DNA of 9,017 nt, taken from NCBI GenBank assembly GCA_947377625.1, contig CANCGR010000067.1, positions 1 to 9,017 of the forward strand. The letters are read 5' to 3'. The notes below the pieces were generated by a model. The model was given only the letters and a program-made list of their open reading frames with translations, had not been told where the DNA came from and made no database searches. Source of the stretch: Gammaproteobacteria bacterium (GTDB taxonomy: Bacteria; Pseudomonadota; Gammaproteobacteria; Pseudomonadales; Pseudohongiellaceae). Position numbers and translations under genes: made by a program. Positions 1 through 5,942 of the stretch are shown here, one piece after another. Each line of letters begins with the position of its first letter. Within the stretch, counting starts at the first letter, position 1.

Positions 1-1169
1 ATCAATCCCAGCAGCGCGATCACACAAAACCCGGCACCTGCATAGAAAGTAAACGCGGCGCCCAGTTGATCCCACAACAAACCCGCCACACTGCTTGCCA
101 GCAACATCGCAATGCCGCTGACCAGATTGAAAACACCAAAGGCCGTGCCGCGCAGATCCGCTGGCGCGGTGTTGGCTACCATGGTCGCCAACAAGCCTTG
201 GGTAATGCCCATGTGCACCCCCCAAAGCGCCACTCCTGCAAGCACCGTCATCCAGTGGTTGTTGTGCGCCAGCACCAGGTCAGCGGCCAGCAATACGACA
301 AGGCCCCATGCCAGCAGCGCCTTATGGCTCACGCGATCAGACAGTTTGCCGAATGGATAGGCAGAACTTGCGTAAACCACATTCATCGCCACCATCACCA
401 GCGGCACCAATGCCAGTGGAATGCCGGCTTGTTGGGCACGCAGCACCAGAAAGGCTTCGCTGAACCTTGCCAGCGTAAAAACGCCGCCGATACGCACCAC
501 CGCCCAATAAGAAGAACTGAGGCGATTGAGGTTGGCGCGGCGGATCGGATTGGTTTTGATTTCACCTTCATGCTGAGCGGGTTCACGCACGCCGACTATC
601 AACAACGCTACTGCCATCAGGCCAGGAATAACGGCGACCCAAAACACAGCGCGAAAATCGTTGGCCCACAACAACATCAACCCTGCGCCGATCAGAGGGC
701 CTGCAAAGGCACCGACAGTATCGAGCGATTGCCGCAGTCCGAACGCAGCACCACGCATGTCGGCAGGCGCAATATCGGCAACCAGGGCATCACGCGGCGC
801 ACCACGCACTCCTTTGCCAATGCGGTCAAGAAAGCGTGCCGTGAGCACGAAGCCAAGCGAGGGGGCCAACGCGAATAAAGGTTTGGTAAAGGCGCCCAGT
901 GCGTAACCGATAACTGCCAGTAACTTGCGCTTGCCCAAGTAGTCGCTCAGCACACCGGAGAAAATCTTGACGATCAGCGCCGTGGACTCTGCGACACCTT
1001 CGATCAAGCCAACGGTAAAAGCACTGGCTCCCAACACCCCCACCATAAACATCGGCAGCAGGCTGTGAATCATCTCGGAAGAAACGTCCATCAACAAACT
1101 GACCAGGCCCAACATCCATATACCGGCGGGGATGCGTGACAAAGTGTTGGTGCCCATGGCCTTGTTCAT
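1..1169 (-). CDS. Major facilitator superfamily transporter (partial, 3' end outside window)
   Basis: Integral inner-membrane transporter; the substrate cannot be read from sequence. I translated the minus strand by hand: 389 codons stay open from ATG 1167-1169 to the window edge, so the C-terminus is missing. An MFS loop 2-3 motif sits at residues 70-82 (FSGVLSDYLGKRK), with a degenerate second copy at 273-283 (FGKLSDRVSHK). Residues 114-128 (LDRIGKGVRGAPRDA) are typical of one family of uncharacterised proteobacterial MFS proteins. The two halves carry a matching segment, VADIAPADMRGAAFG at 130-144 and VANTAPADLRGTAFG at 331-345, as expected from the internal pseudo-twofold symmetry of MFS proteins. 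Long hydrophobic stretches occur throughout. The start is supported by GGAG nine bases upstream. It is divergent from the fnr-like gene. The MFS assignment is firm; efflux of a small molecule is a guess. Confidence 0.9.
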   Translation of the reverse strand, partial: MNKAMGTNTLSRIPAGIWMLGLVSLLMDVSSEMIHSLLPMFMVGVLGASAFTVGLIEGVAESTALIVKIFSGVLSDYLGKRKLLAVIGYALGAFTKPLFALAPSLGFVLTARFLDRIGKGVRGAPRDALVADIAPADMRGAAFGLRQSLDTVGAFAGPLIGAGLMLLWANDFRAVFWVAVIPGLMAVALLIVGVREPAQHEGEIKTNPIRRANLNRLSSSYWAVVRIGGVFTLARFSEAFLVLRAQQAGIPLALVPLVMVAMNVVYASSAYPFGKLSDRVSHKALLAWGLVVLLAADLVLAHNNHWMTVLAGVALWGVHMGITQGLLATMVANTAPADLRGTAFGVFNLVSGIAMLLASSVAGLLWDQLGAAFTFYAGAGFCVIALLGL

Positions 1170-1247
1170 TTGTCAGTACTCCCATGCAGGTGGGGCCAAA
1201 ACACCCACGGTGAGCTAGAATAGCCAAAAACCCAAAGGGATACCCCT
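1170..1247. promoter_or_regulatory. Divergent intergenic region between the MFS gene and the fnr-like gene
   Basis: These 78 bases must serve both divergent genes. On the plus strand TAGAAT at 1216-1221 matches the sigma-70 -10 consensus at five of six positions and would start transcription near 1228. The best -35 at 17-base spacing is only GGGCCA (1193-1198, three of six). No FNR box (TTGAT-N4-ATCAA) is visible, so FNR autoregulation is not supported. I could not place a convincing minus-strand promoter. Confidence 0.4.
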
Positions 1248-1251
1248 ATGG
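1232..1251 (+). promoter_or_regulatory. Possible hairpin over the fnr ribosome-binding site and start codon
   Basis: CCAAAGGG (1232-1239) can pair with CCCTATGG (1244-1251) around the loop ATAC, giving seven of eight pairs with one A-A mismatch. The left arm holds the AGGG Shine-Dalgarno sequence. The right arm holds the AUG at 1248-1250, so a folded transcript would hide both. The pairing is seen; any function is inference. Confidence 0.3.
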
Positions 1252-1997
1252 CCTCGACCATTCTCAGCTCCAATGCCAGCGCCTGCACGCACGGCTTCAT
1301 CAAGGCATCCTGCTCCGACTGCAACCTGAAAGGATTGTGCCTGCCGATTGCCATGGACATTGGCGACATCGACCGTGTCGACAAAATCATTCAGCGTAGC
1401 CGTCCACTGCATGCCGGCGATCATTTGTATCGCACCGGCGATGTGTTCCGCTCCATTTATGCAGTGCGCTCCGGTTCGATCAAAACCTATCTGGTCGACG
1501 AAGATGGCATTGAGCAAGTAACCGGATTCTTTTTGCCGGGTGAAGTGCTGGGCTTCGATGGCATCGGCACCCATTCGCATGGCTGCAACGTGTTGGCGCT
1601 GGAAACTTCATCGGTGTGTGAAATCCCGTTTGAACGTCTGGAAGAACTCTCGCTGCAGATCCCGACCTTGCAGCACCACATGTTCCAGCTGATGAGCAAA
1701 CAAATCGAAAGTGACCATCAGATGATGCTCACGCTCAGCAAGAAAAATGCGGAAGGTCGCATTGCCACCTTGCTGCTGAGTCTGTCGCGGCGCTATGCCC
1801 GCCGCAACCTGTCGGCGAACGCCATGCGCTTGCCGATGTCGCGCATGGACATGGGCAATTTCCTCGGCCTCACCATCGAGACTGTCAGCCGCACACTCAG
1901 CCGTTTGCACAAGGAAGAGGTGATCAGCGTTGATGGTCGCGAAATCGTGCTGAAAAATCACGAGCGGCTCGACGAGTTGTGCCACCAGTTGCAGTAA
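1248..1997 (+). CDS. fnr: FNR/Anr-type oxygen-sensing transcription regulator (CRP/FNR family)
   Basis: Cytoplasmic global regulator. In this family a [4Fe-4S] cluster built without oxygen permits dimerisation and DNA binding, and oxygen destroys the cluster. At 249 residues it has the usual length. The N-terminal cluster ligands are C22, C25 and C31 (C-x2-C-x5-C). The fourth is C124 in SVCEIPF, matching E. coli FNR C122. A cyclic-nucleotide-fold domain covers roughly residues 40-140, and a dimerisation helix about 147-180 contains D156, the counterpart of FNR D154, followed by LSKKNAEGR. The helix-turn-helix at about 200-220 reads GNFLGLTIETVSRTLSRL and keeps E211, S214 and R215, the E-x2-SR signature that reads TTGAT-N4-ATCAA half-sites. 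AGGG lies seven bases before the ATG. All sensing and DNA-reading residues are present, so it should be functional. Called anr in pseudomonads. Confidence 0.95.
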   Translation: MASTILSSNASACTHGFIKASCSDCNLKGLCLPIAMDIGDIDRVDKIIQRSRPLHAGDHLYRTGDVFRSIYAVRSGSIKTYLVDEDGIEQVTGFFLPGEVLGFDGIGTHSHGCNVLALETSSVCEIPFERLEELSLQIPTLQHHMFQLMSKQIESDHQMMLTLSKKNAEGRIATLLLSLSRRYARRNLSANAMRLPMSRMDMGNFLGLTIETVSRTLSRLHKEEVISVDGREIVLKNHERLDELCHQLQ

Positions 1998-2002
1998 GCC
2001 TT

Positions 2003-2016
2003 TTGCTGTAAATCAA
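2003..2016. promoter_or_regulatory. Candidate FNR/Anr box upstream of ligA
   Basis: The sequence TTGCT-GTAA-ATCAA matches the FNR consensus TTGAT-N4-ATCAA at nine of ten specified bases. It starts six bases after the fnr stop codon and is the only good match I found between genes. Its centre (between 2009 and 2010) is about 80 bases before the ligA start. For a 92-base gap with equal base use, a match this good is expected by chance roughly 0.002 times. Confidence 0.5.
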
Positions 2017-2034
2017 GCCAAGACCAAATCAGCA

Positions 2035-2064
2035 TTGTGCCACCTGCACCGCAGCGCCCAGAAT
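2035..2064 (+). promoter_or_regulatory. Possible FNR-dependent promoter for ligAB
   Basis: TTGTGC (2035-2040) and CAGAAT (2059-2064) are weak -35 and -10 hexamers (three and four of six) with an 18-base spacer. They predict a start near 2071, which would put the FNR box centre at -61.5, a classical class I FNR activation position. The hexamers are poor and I picked them partly because the spacing works, so this is tentative. Confidence 0.25.
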
Positions 2065-2089
2065 TCCCGCTCGCGTGCAGGAGGCTCTC

Positions 2090-2455
2090 ATGATCGCTGC
2101 CAGTCCGGTTCAACAAATTACTCCACAGCTCATTCCGGGCACCTATATTTTTGACGGCCGCATGGCGATGAAGGGCTACAACCTCAATCGCATGTGCTAT
2201 TCGTTCAATTCCGCCGACAACCGCAAAAAGTTCAAGGCGTTCCCGGAAGCCTATTGCCACAGTTACCACCTCACGCGTGAACAGGTTCACGCAGTAACCG
2301 ATCTGGACGTGCTGCGCATGTTGCAGCTGGGCGGCAACATCTATTACCTGGCCAAGCTGACCGGCATCTATGGCATGACGGTGCAGGATTTGGGTGCGCA
2401 ACAAACCGGGCTTTCACTCGACGAATTCCGCGCGATGCTGGCGTCGCAGGCTTAA
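2090..2455 (+). CDS. ligA: LigA-like alpha subunit of protocatechuate 4,5-dioxygenase family
   Basis: Small all-helical alpha subunit of a class III (LigAB-type) extradiol ring-cleavage dioxygenase. In the known enzyme it caps the active site of the catalytic beta subunit. The 121 residues show family landmarks: IPGTYIFDG at 15-23, MKGYNLN at 27-33, NRKKFKAFPEAY at 44-55, and GGNIYYLAKL at 81-90. It lacks most of the C-terminal tail found in Sphingobium LigA (about 139 residues, from memory). The start at 2090 is set by a perfect AGGAGG at 2079-2084, five bases upstream. A GTG fifteen bases earlier overlaps that site and is rejected. ligB follows after 13 bases, so the two are co-transcribed and should form one enzyme. 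The family call is firm. Protocatechuate as substrate is inferred from family only; gallate or another catechol is possible. Confidence 0.9.
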   Translation: MIAASPVQQITPQLIPGTYIFDGRMAMKGYNLNRMCYSFNSADNRKKFKAFPEAYCHSYHLTREQVHAVTDLDVLRMLQLGGNIYYLAKLTGIYGMTVQDLGAQQTGLSLDEFRAMLASQA

Positions 2456-2468
2456 CAGGCAGCTCAAC

Positions 2469-3308
2469 ATGGCACGCATCATTGGCGCTCTTGCTTCTTC
2501 CCACATTCCTTCAATCGGCAATGCCATTTCCAATGGCAAGCAGGAAGACGCCTACTGGAAACCTTTTTTTGATGGCTATAAGCCGGTGCTGCAATGGCTG
2601 GATAAGGAAAAGCCGGACGTGGCAATTGTGTTGTACAACGATCACGGCCTAAATTTTTTCCTGAACAACCTGCCGACCTTTGCGGTTGGCGCTGCGGCAG
2701 AATACATCACGAAGGATGAAGGCTGGGGCCTGCCGGTATTTCCGCCGTACAAAGGCTATCCGGAAATGTCGTGGCACTTGATTGAAAGCCTGATTGAACA
2801 AGAGTTCGATATTGCGATGTGCCAGGAAATGGCCATGGATCACGCCTTCATCAACCCGATGCGGCTGTTCTGGCCTACTGAAAATCCGCCTGCCATCAAG
2901 ACCATCCCGGTGGCCATCAATACCGTGCAGTTCCCTTTGCCCCGCCCCGCCCGCTGTTATGCCCTTGGCAAGGCCATCGGCAACGCGGTGGCATCCTGGC
3001 CCACCGACGAGAAGGTAGTCGTTATCGGTACTGGCGGGATGTCACACCAGCTCGACGGCGAGCGTGCCGGTTTCATCAACAAAAAGTTTGATGAGATGTG
3101 CATGCAAGCCCTGCTCAATGACCCGGAAAAACTGGCGAAATTCAGCAGCCTGGAGCTGGTGCGCGAGGCGGGGGCCCAAGGGGCGGAGATCATCATGTGG
3201 CTGGCGGCACGCGGTGCACTGCACGGCAGGGTCAGCCAGATTCACAGCAGTTATCACATCCCGATTTCCAATACGGCTGCAGGAGTTTTGGCACTGGCGA
3301 ACCATTAG
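2469..3308 (+). CDS. ligB: LigB-like catalytic beta subunit of protocatechuate 4,5-dioxygenase family
   Basis: Catalytic Fe(II)-dependent subunit that opens catecholic rings beside the two hydroxyls using O2. In LigAB itself protocatechuate becomes 4-carboxy-2-hydroxymuconate semialdehyde. At 279 residues it is somewhat shorter than Sphingobium LigB. Expected active-site residues are all present: H12 (SSHIPSIG) and H59 (YNDHGLNFF) as iron ligands, E240 (AQGAEIIMW) as the third ligand, H193 (GGMSHQLDG) as the catalytic base, and H127 (MDHAFINP). The start at 2469 gives the family N-terminus MARIIGALASSHIP; the open frame reaches back to 2394 but would overlap ligA. The ribosome-binding site is weak, suggesting coupling to ligA 13 bases upstream. 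No aldehyde dehydrogenase, lactone hydrolase, hydratase or aldolase genes of the 4,5-cleavage pathway lie nearby, so the physiological substrate is unproven. Confidence 0.92.
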   Translation: MARIIGALASSHIPSIGNAISNGKQEDAYWKPFFDGYKPVLQWLDKEKPDVAIVLYNDHGLNFFLNNLPTFAVGAAAEYITKDEGWGLPVFPPYKGYPEMSWHLIESLIEQEFDIAMCQEMAMDHAFINPMRLFWPTENPPAIKTIPVAINTVQFPLPRPARCYALGKAIGNAVASWPTDEKVVVIGTGGMSHQLDGERAGFINKKFDEMCMQALLNDPEKLAKFSSLELVREAGAQGAEIIMWLAARGALHGRVSQIHSSYHIPISNTAAGVLALANH

Positions 3309-3321
3309 CCAGCATTCGACT

Positions 3322-3354
3322 ATGGCAGCCGTTTCCCGGCACAATGGCTGCCAT
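3322..3354. repeat. Perfect 9-bp inverted repeat over the start of the binding-protein gene
   Basis: ATGGCAGCC (3322-3330) and GGCTGCCAT (3346-3354) are exact reverse complements separated by 15 bases. The right arm also forms a short palindrome, ATGGCTGCCAT, at 3344-3354. The element begins 14 bases after the ligB stop and covers both candidate start codons (3344 and 3353) of the next gene. No T-run follows, so it is not a normal rho-independent terminator. It could be an operator, an attenuating hairpin or an RNA-stability element. Confidence 0.45.
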
Positions 3355-4192
3355 GACAATCCCTGTTCGCTATTGCCTCTCGCTGCTCCTGCTGCTTGCC
3401 TTGCCTGTACCTTTGATGGCGCAGTCGGCCCCCGCCCGCATCGTTAGCATGAATGTGTGCACCGATCAGTTGCTGCTGCTGCTGGTCGATAAAGGCCGCA
3501 TTGCTTCGCTCAGTTATTTTGCCACCAATCCTGCTTACTCAAGCCTCGCCGCGCAGGCGCAGCAGGTGCCCGCCAATCGCGGTCAGGCTGATGAAGTGAT
3601 GGCACTGCAACCAGACTTGGTGCTGACCAGCGCGTTCAGCGCCAGCTTTGCTGCTTCGGTGTTGCAGCGCTTGCAACAGCATGTTGAAAGGCTCGGCTTT
3701 GCCGGCACGCGCGAAGAAGTATTCGCGCAAATCGCACAAGTGGCGGCGTGGACAGGCAGCGCTGCCCAAGCCGCTGTAATGATTGAAACCACTCGTTCGC
3801 GCATCGCCGATAGCGCTCAACAACTGCAACCCTTGTTGGCTGGCAAGAAAGCAGTGTTCCTGAGCAGCAACGGCATCGCCTTTGGCACAGGCACGCTGCA
3901 GGATGACTTTCTGCACAGCATTGGCATGCGCAACGTGGCAGCCGAAGCAGGTTTATACGGGCCGGCACCACTGCCGCTGGAATTATTGTTGGCGGCTGCG
4001 CCGGACTACATCATCAGCGAGCCGCGCGGCTCGCTTGATCAACAGCTGGCGCATCCGCTGTTGCTGCATCCAGCCTTGCAAGATCTGCATCCGCGCAGCC
4101 TGACGTTGCCGGAGCGCTGGTTTGACTGTGCTGGCCCGTGGTTGGCCGATGCCTATGCCAGTGTAGCTGAGCAAGTAAGAGCGCCACTATGA
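3344..4192 (+). CDS. Periplasmic substrate-binding protein of a BtuF/FecB-like ABC importer
   Basis: Captures a metal chelate (cobalamin, haem or ferric siderophore) in the periplasm and delivers it to the permease encoded next. From ATG 3344 it has 282 residues; ATG 3353 (279 residues) is equally possible, and neither has a clear ribosome-binding site. A signal peptide covers about residues 1-27, with a basic N-region, a run of leucines, and likely cleavage after PLMA. The mature part has the class III binding-protein layout. RIVSMNVCTDQL (32-43) opens the first lobe and DEVMALQPDLVL (83-94) closes a family hallmark segment. GIAFGTGTLQDDFL (177-190) and PLELLLAAAPDYII (211-224) lie in the second lobe, and RWFDCAGPW (258-266) is near the end. 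Two cysteines, C39 and C262, remain in the mature protein. It overlaps the permease gene by four bases. The substrate is not decidable from sequence. Confidence 0.88.
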   Translation: MAAMTIPVRYCLSLLLLLALPVPLMAQSAPARIVSMNVCTDQLLLLLVDKGRIASLSYFATNPAYSSLAAQAQQVPANRGQADEVMALQPDLVLTSAFSASFAASVLQRLQQHVERLGFAGTREEVFAQIAQVAAWTGSAAQAAVMIETTRSRIADSAQQLQPLLAGKKAVFLSSNGIAFGTGTLQDDFLHSIGMRNVAAEAGLYGPAPLPLELLLAAAPDYIISEPRGSLDQQLAHPLLLHPALQDLHPRSLTLPERWFDCAGPWLADAYASVAEQVRAPL

Positions 4193-5163
4193 AGCCGGCA
4201 TTGCTGTTCCTTTATGTATTGGTGGTCGTGCTATGGCTGCTTGAGTTGGGTAGTGGTGCATCGGGCATCAATGTGACTGCTGCATTCAGCGATTGGTGGC
4301 ATGGCACCAACAGCGTGGCGCGCATCATTTTGTTTGAAGTGCGCTTGCCGCGCGCGATGCTGGCATTATTGGCAGGCGCTGCGCTGGCGATCAGTGGCGC
4401 AGCTTTACAAGGCCTGTTGCGCAATCCTTTGGCCAGCCCTGACATCCTCGGCATTTCCCAGTCGGCTGCGTTGCTGGCAGTAGGCGTGTTGTATTTCGGA
4501 TTTTCCCAACTCGCGTGGTTTGTGTTGCCGTTGGCGGCGCTGAGCGGTGCGGCACTTGCCGTGTTGTTGTTGCTGCAACTGACGCGGCGACTGGCCAGTG
4601 CGCAGTCACTGATACTTGCCGGCATTGCACTGACGGCATTGACCAGTGCGCTCACCACCTTCGCGCTGAACTACGCACCCAATCCTTATGCCTTGCAGGA
4701 AGTGTATTTCTGGATGCTCGGCTCGGTTGCCAATCGCAGTATTGCTGAAGTGTTGCTGGCGCTGCCGTTTTTTATCGTGGGCACTGCACTGTTGATCAGT
4801 AGTAGTCGTTGTCTGGACGCGTTGAGCCTGGGCGAAGACACCGCTGCCACGCTCGGGTTTCCACTGTCAAAATACCGCTGGCGCTTGATCGTCGGCGTGG
4901 CCTGCAATGTAGGTGCAGCGGTGGCGGTGAGTGGCAGCATCGGTTTTGTCGGATTGATTGTGCCGCATGTTTTGCGTCCCTTGGTGAAGTCGCAACCCGG
5001 CCGATTGCTGTGGTGGAGTTTGCCCGGTGGCAGTGCCTTGGTGCTGCTGGCCGATGTGTTGGTGCAGCACTTGCCCGGCACGCAGGAACTGCAGCTGGGG
5101 GTGTTGACCGCGCTGCTGGGCGCACCGTTCTTTCTGTATCTGTTACTCAAGCAGCGGAGCTAA
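4189..5163 (+). CDS. FecCD/BtuC-family ABC importer permease
   Basis: Inner-membrane channel subunit that works as a homodimer in vitamin B12, haem and ferric-siderophore importers. The 324 residues are almost wholly hydrophobic, consistent with about ten membrane helices. Family motifs are clear: VRLPRAMLALLAGA (51-64), LQGLLRNPLASPDILGIS (73-90), GEDTAATLGF (215-224, part of the loop region that contacts the ATPase), GFVGLIVPHVLR (252-263), and the closing GAPFFLYLLLK (311-321). The start ATG at 4189 overlaps the stop of the binding-protein gene in ATGA, indicating translational coupling. The ATPase gene begins within five bases of its stop. Family membership is secure. Whether the cargo is cobalamin or an iron complex is not, and no TonB-dependent outer-membrane receptor is in the window to help. 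Confidence 0.93.
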   Translation: MKPALLFLYVLVVVLWLLELGSGASGINVTAAFSDWWHGTNSVARIILFEVRLPRAMLALLAGAALAISGAALQGLLRNPLASPDILGISQSAALLAVGVLYFGFSQLAWFVLPLAALSGAALAVLLLLQLTRRLASAQSLILAGIALTALTSALTTFALNYAPNPYALQEVYFWMLGSVANRSIAEVLLALPFFIVGTALLISSSRCLDALSLGEDTAATLGFPLSKYRWRLIVGVACNVGAAVAVSGSIGFVGLIVPHVLRPLVKSQPGRLLWWSLPGGSALVLLADVLVQHLPGTQELQLGVLTALLGAPFFLYLLLKQRS

Positions 5164-5167
5164 GGTG

Positions 5168-5935
5168 ATGACGCCGTTATTGTCAGCACACGAACTCTCT
5201 ATACAAACTACCGACAAACGGGTGCTGCTGCAGCCCACTTCGCTGCAAGTGCACAGCGGCGAAGTCGTTGGCGTCATTGGTGCCAATGGCGCCGGCAAAT
5301 CAACGCTGCTGAAAGCATTGGCCGGCATCAGAGCTGTGCACAGTGGCCACGTGCTGTTGGCAGGGCAAGCTGCGCACAGTTTGAATCCTGTGCAACGTGC
5401 GCATATACAAGGCTATCTTGAACAACGCCCCGTGCTGCATTGGCCGATGCAAGTGCAGCAGGTAGTCGCACTCGCCCGGCTTGCGTTTGGTGATGGTGAC
5501 TTGCCAAGCGGTACTGCCGCCATTGCACAAGCGCTGGCAGCAACGGCAATGACTGAATTTGCGCAGCGCGATTTCCCGCACTTGTCGGAAGGCGAAAAAC
5601 TGCTGGTGAATCTGGCGCGTGTGCTGGCTGGCGAACCCAAACTATTGTTGGCCGATGAACCCACCGCTGCGCTTGATCCAGCGCATCAGCACCGGGTGAT
5701 GCAGCTGCTGCGTCAACGTGCACTGGCCGGCATGGGTGTAATGGTGGTGCTGCACGATCTGACACTGGCGGCACGCTACTGTGATCGCTTGTTGTTGTTG
5801 CATGAAGGCGCGCTGGTTGCTCAGGGCCTGCCTGCGGCAGTGCTCTCCACTACCAATTTACAAAACACTTTTCAGATTGATGCTGTGCTGGATACCACCA
5901 CTTGCACCGTTATCATTCGCAGCAATTCCAGGTAA
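5168..5935 (+). CDS. ATP-binding subunit of the BtuD/FecE-like ABC importer
   Basis: Cytoplasmic ATPase that powers the permease encoded just upstream. The 255 residues contain every core ABC motif: Walker A GANGAGKST (38-46), Q-loop glutamine Q86 (YLEQRPVLHWP), a signature LSEGE (139-143), Walker B LLLADE with the catalytic E164, the D-loop ALD (168-170), and switch histidine H196 (VVLHDL). The signature is the LSGGQ variant in which the first glycine is Glu. GGAG at 5156-5159 is eight bases before ATG 5168. An in-frame GTG directly before it (5165) is an alternative that adds one residue. With the two preceding genes it makes a complete importer in the order binding protein, permease, ATPase. 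The next gene starts seven bases after its stop, so the operon probably continues. Confidence 0.93.
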   Translation: MTPLLSAHELSIQTTDKRVLLQPTSLQVHSGEVVGVIGANGAGKSTLLKALAGIRAVHSGHVLLAGQAAHSLNPVQRAHIQGYLEQRPVLHWPMQVQQVVALARLAFGDGDLPSGTAAIAQALAATAMTEFAQRDFPHLSEGEKLLVNLARVLAGEPKLLLADEPTAALDPAHQHRVMQLLRQRALAGMGVMVVLHDLTLAARYCDRLLLLHEGALVAQGLPAAVLSTTNLQNTFQIDAVLDTTTCTVIIRSNSR

Positions 5936-5942
5936 CACGCGC

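Noticed and set aside
130..780. Repeated VA-x2-APAD-x-RG-x-AFG segment in the MFS protein as a sign of gene duplication or fusion
   Set aside because: The spacing (residues 130-144 and 331-345) fits the ordinary pseudo-twofold symmetry of the two six-helix halves of MFS proteins.
66..878. A 270-codon open frame on the plus strand
   Set aside because: It lies antisense to the MFS gene. Its translation is rich in His, Gln and Arg with no domain, while the minus-strand frame gives a clear transporter with both MFS motifs.
1170..1247. FNR autoregulatory site in the fnr promoter region
   Set aside because: I looked for TTGAT-N4-ATCAA on both strands and found no match close enough to report.
3197..3343. 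N-terminal extension of the binding protein back to 3197
   Set aside because: It would overlap ligB and place a soluble segment before an otherwise normal signal peptide. Similar long extensions of ligB (2394), the ElyC-like gene (5781) and the pterin dehydratase (7157) were dropped for the same reason.
4170..4192. GCCACT near the end of the binding-protein gene, resembling part of a cobalamin-riboswitch box
   Set aside because: It is inside coding sequence, lacks the rest of the riboswitch, and the importer's real upstream gap is only 35 bases, too short for that element.
4809..5168. Open frames of 100 codons or more inside the permease and ATPase genes, including 4809-5168 plus and 4686-5150 minus
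   Set aside because: They overlap well-supported FecCD and ABC ATPase coding sequence, have no recognisable motifs, and show the skewed composition of shadow frames.
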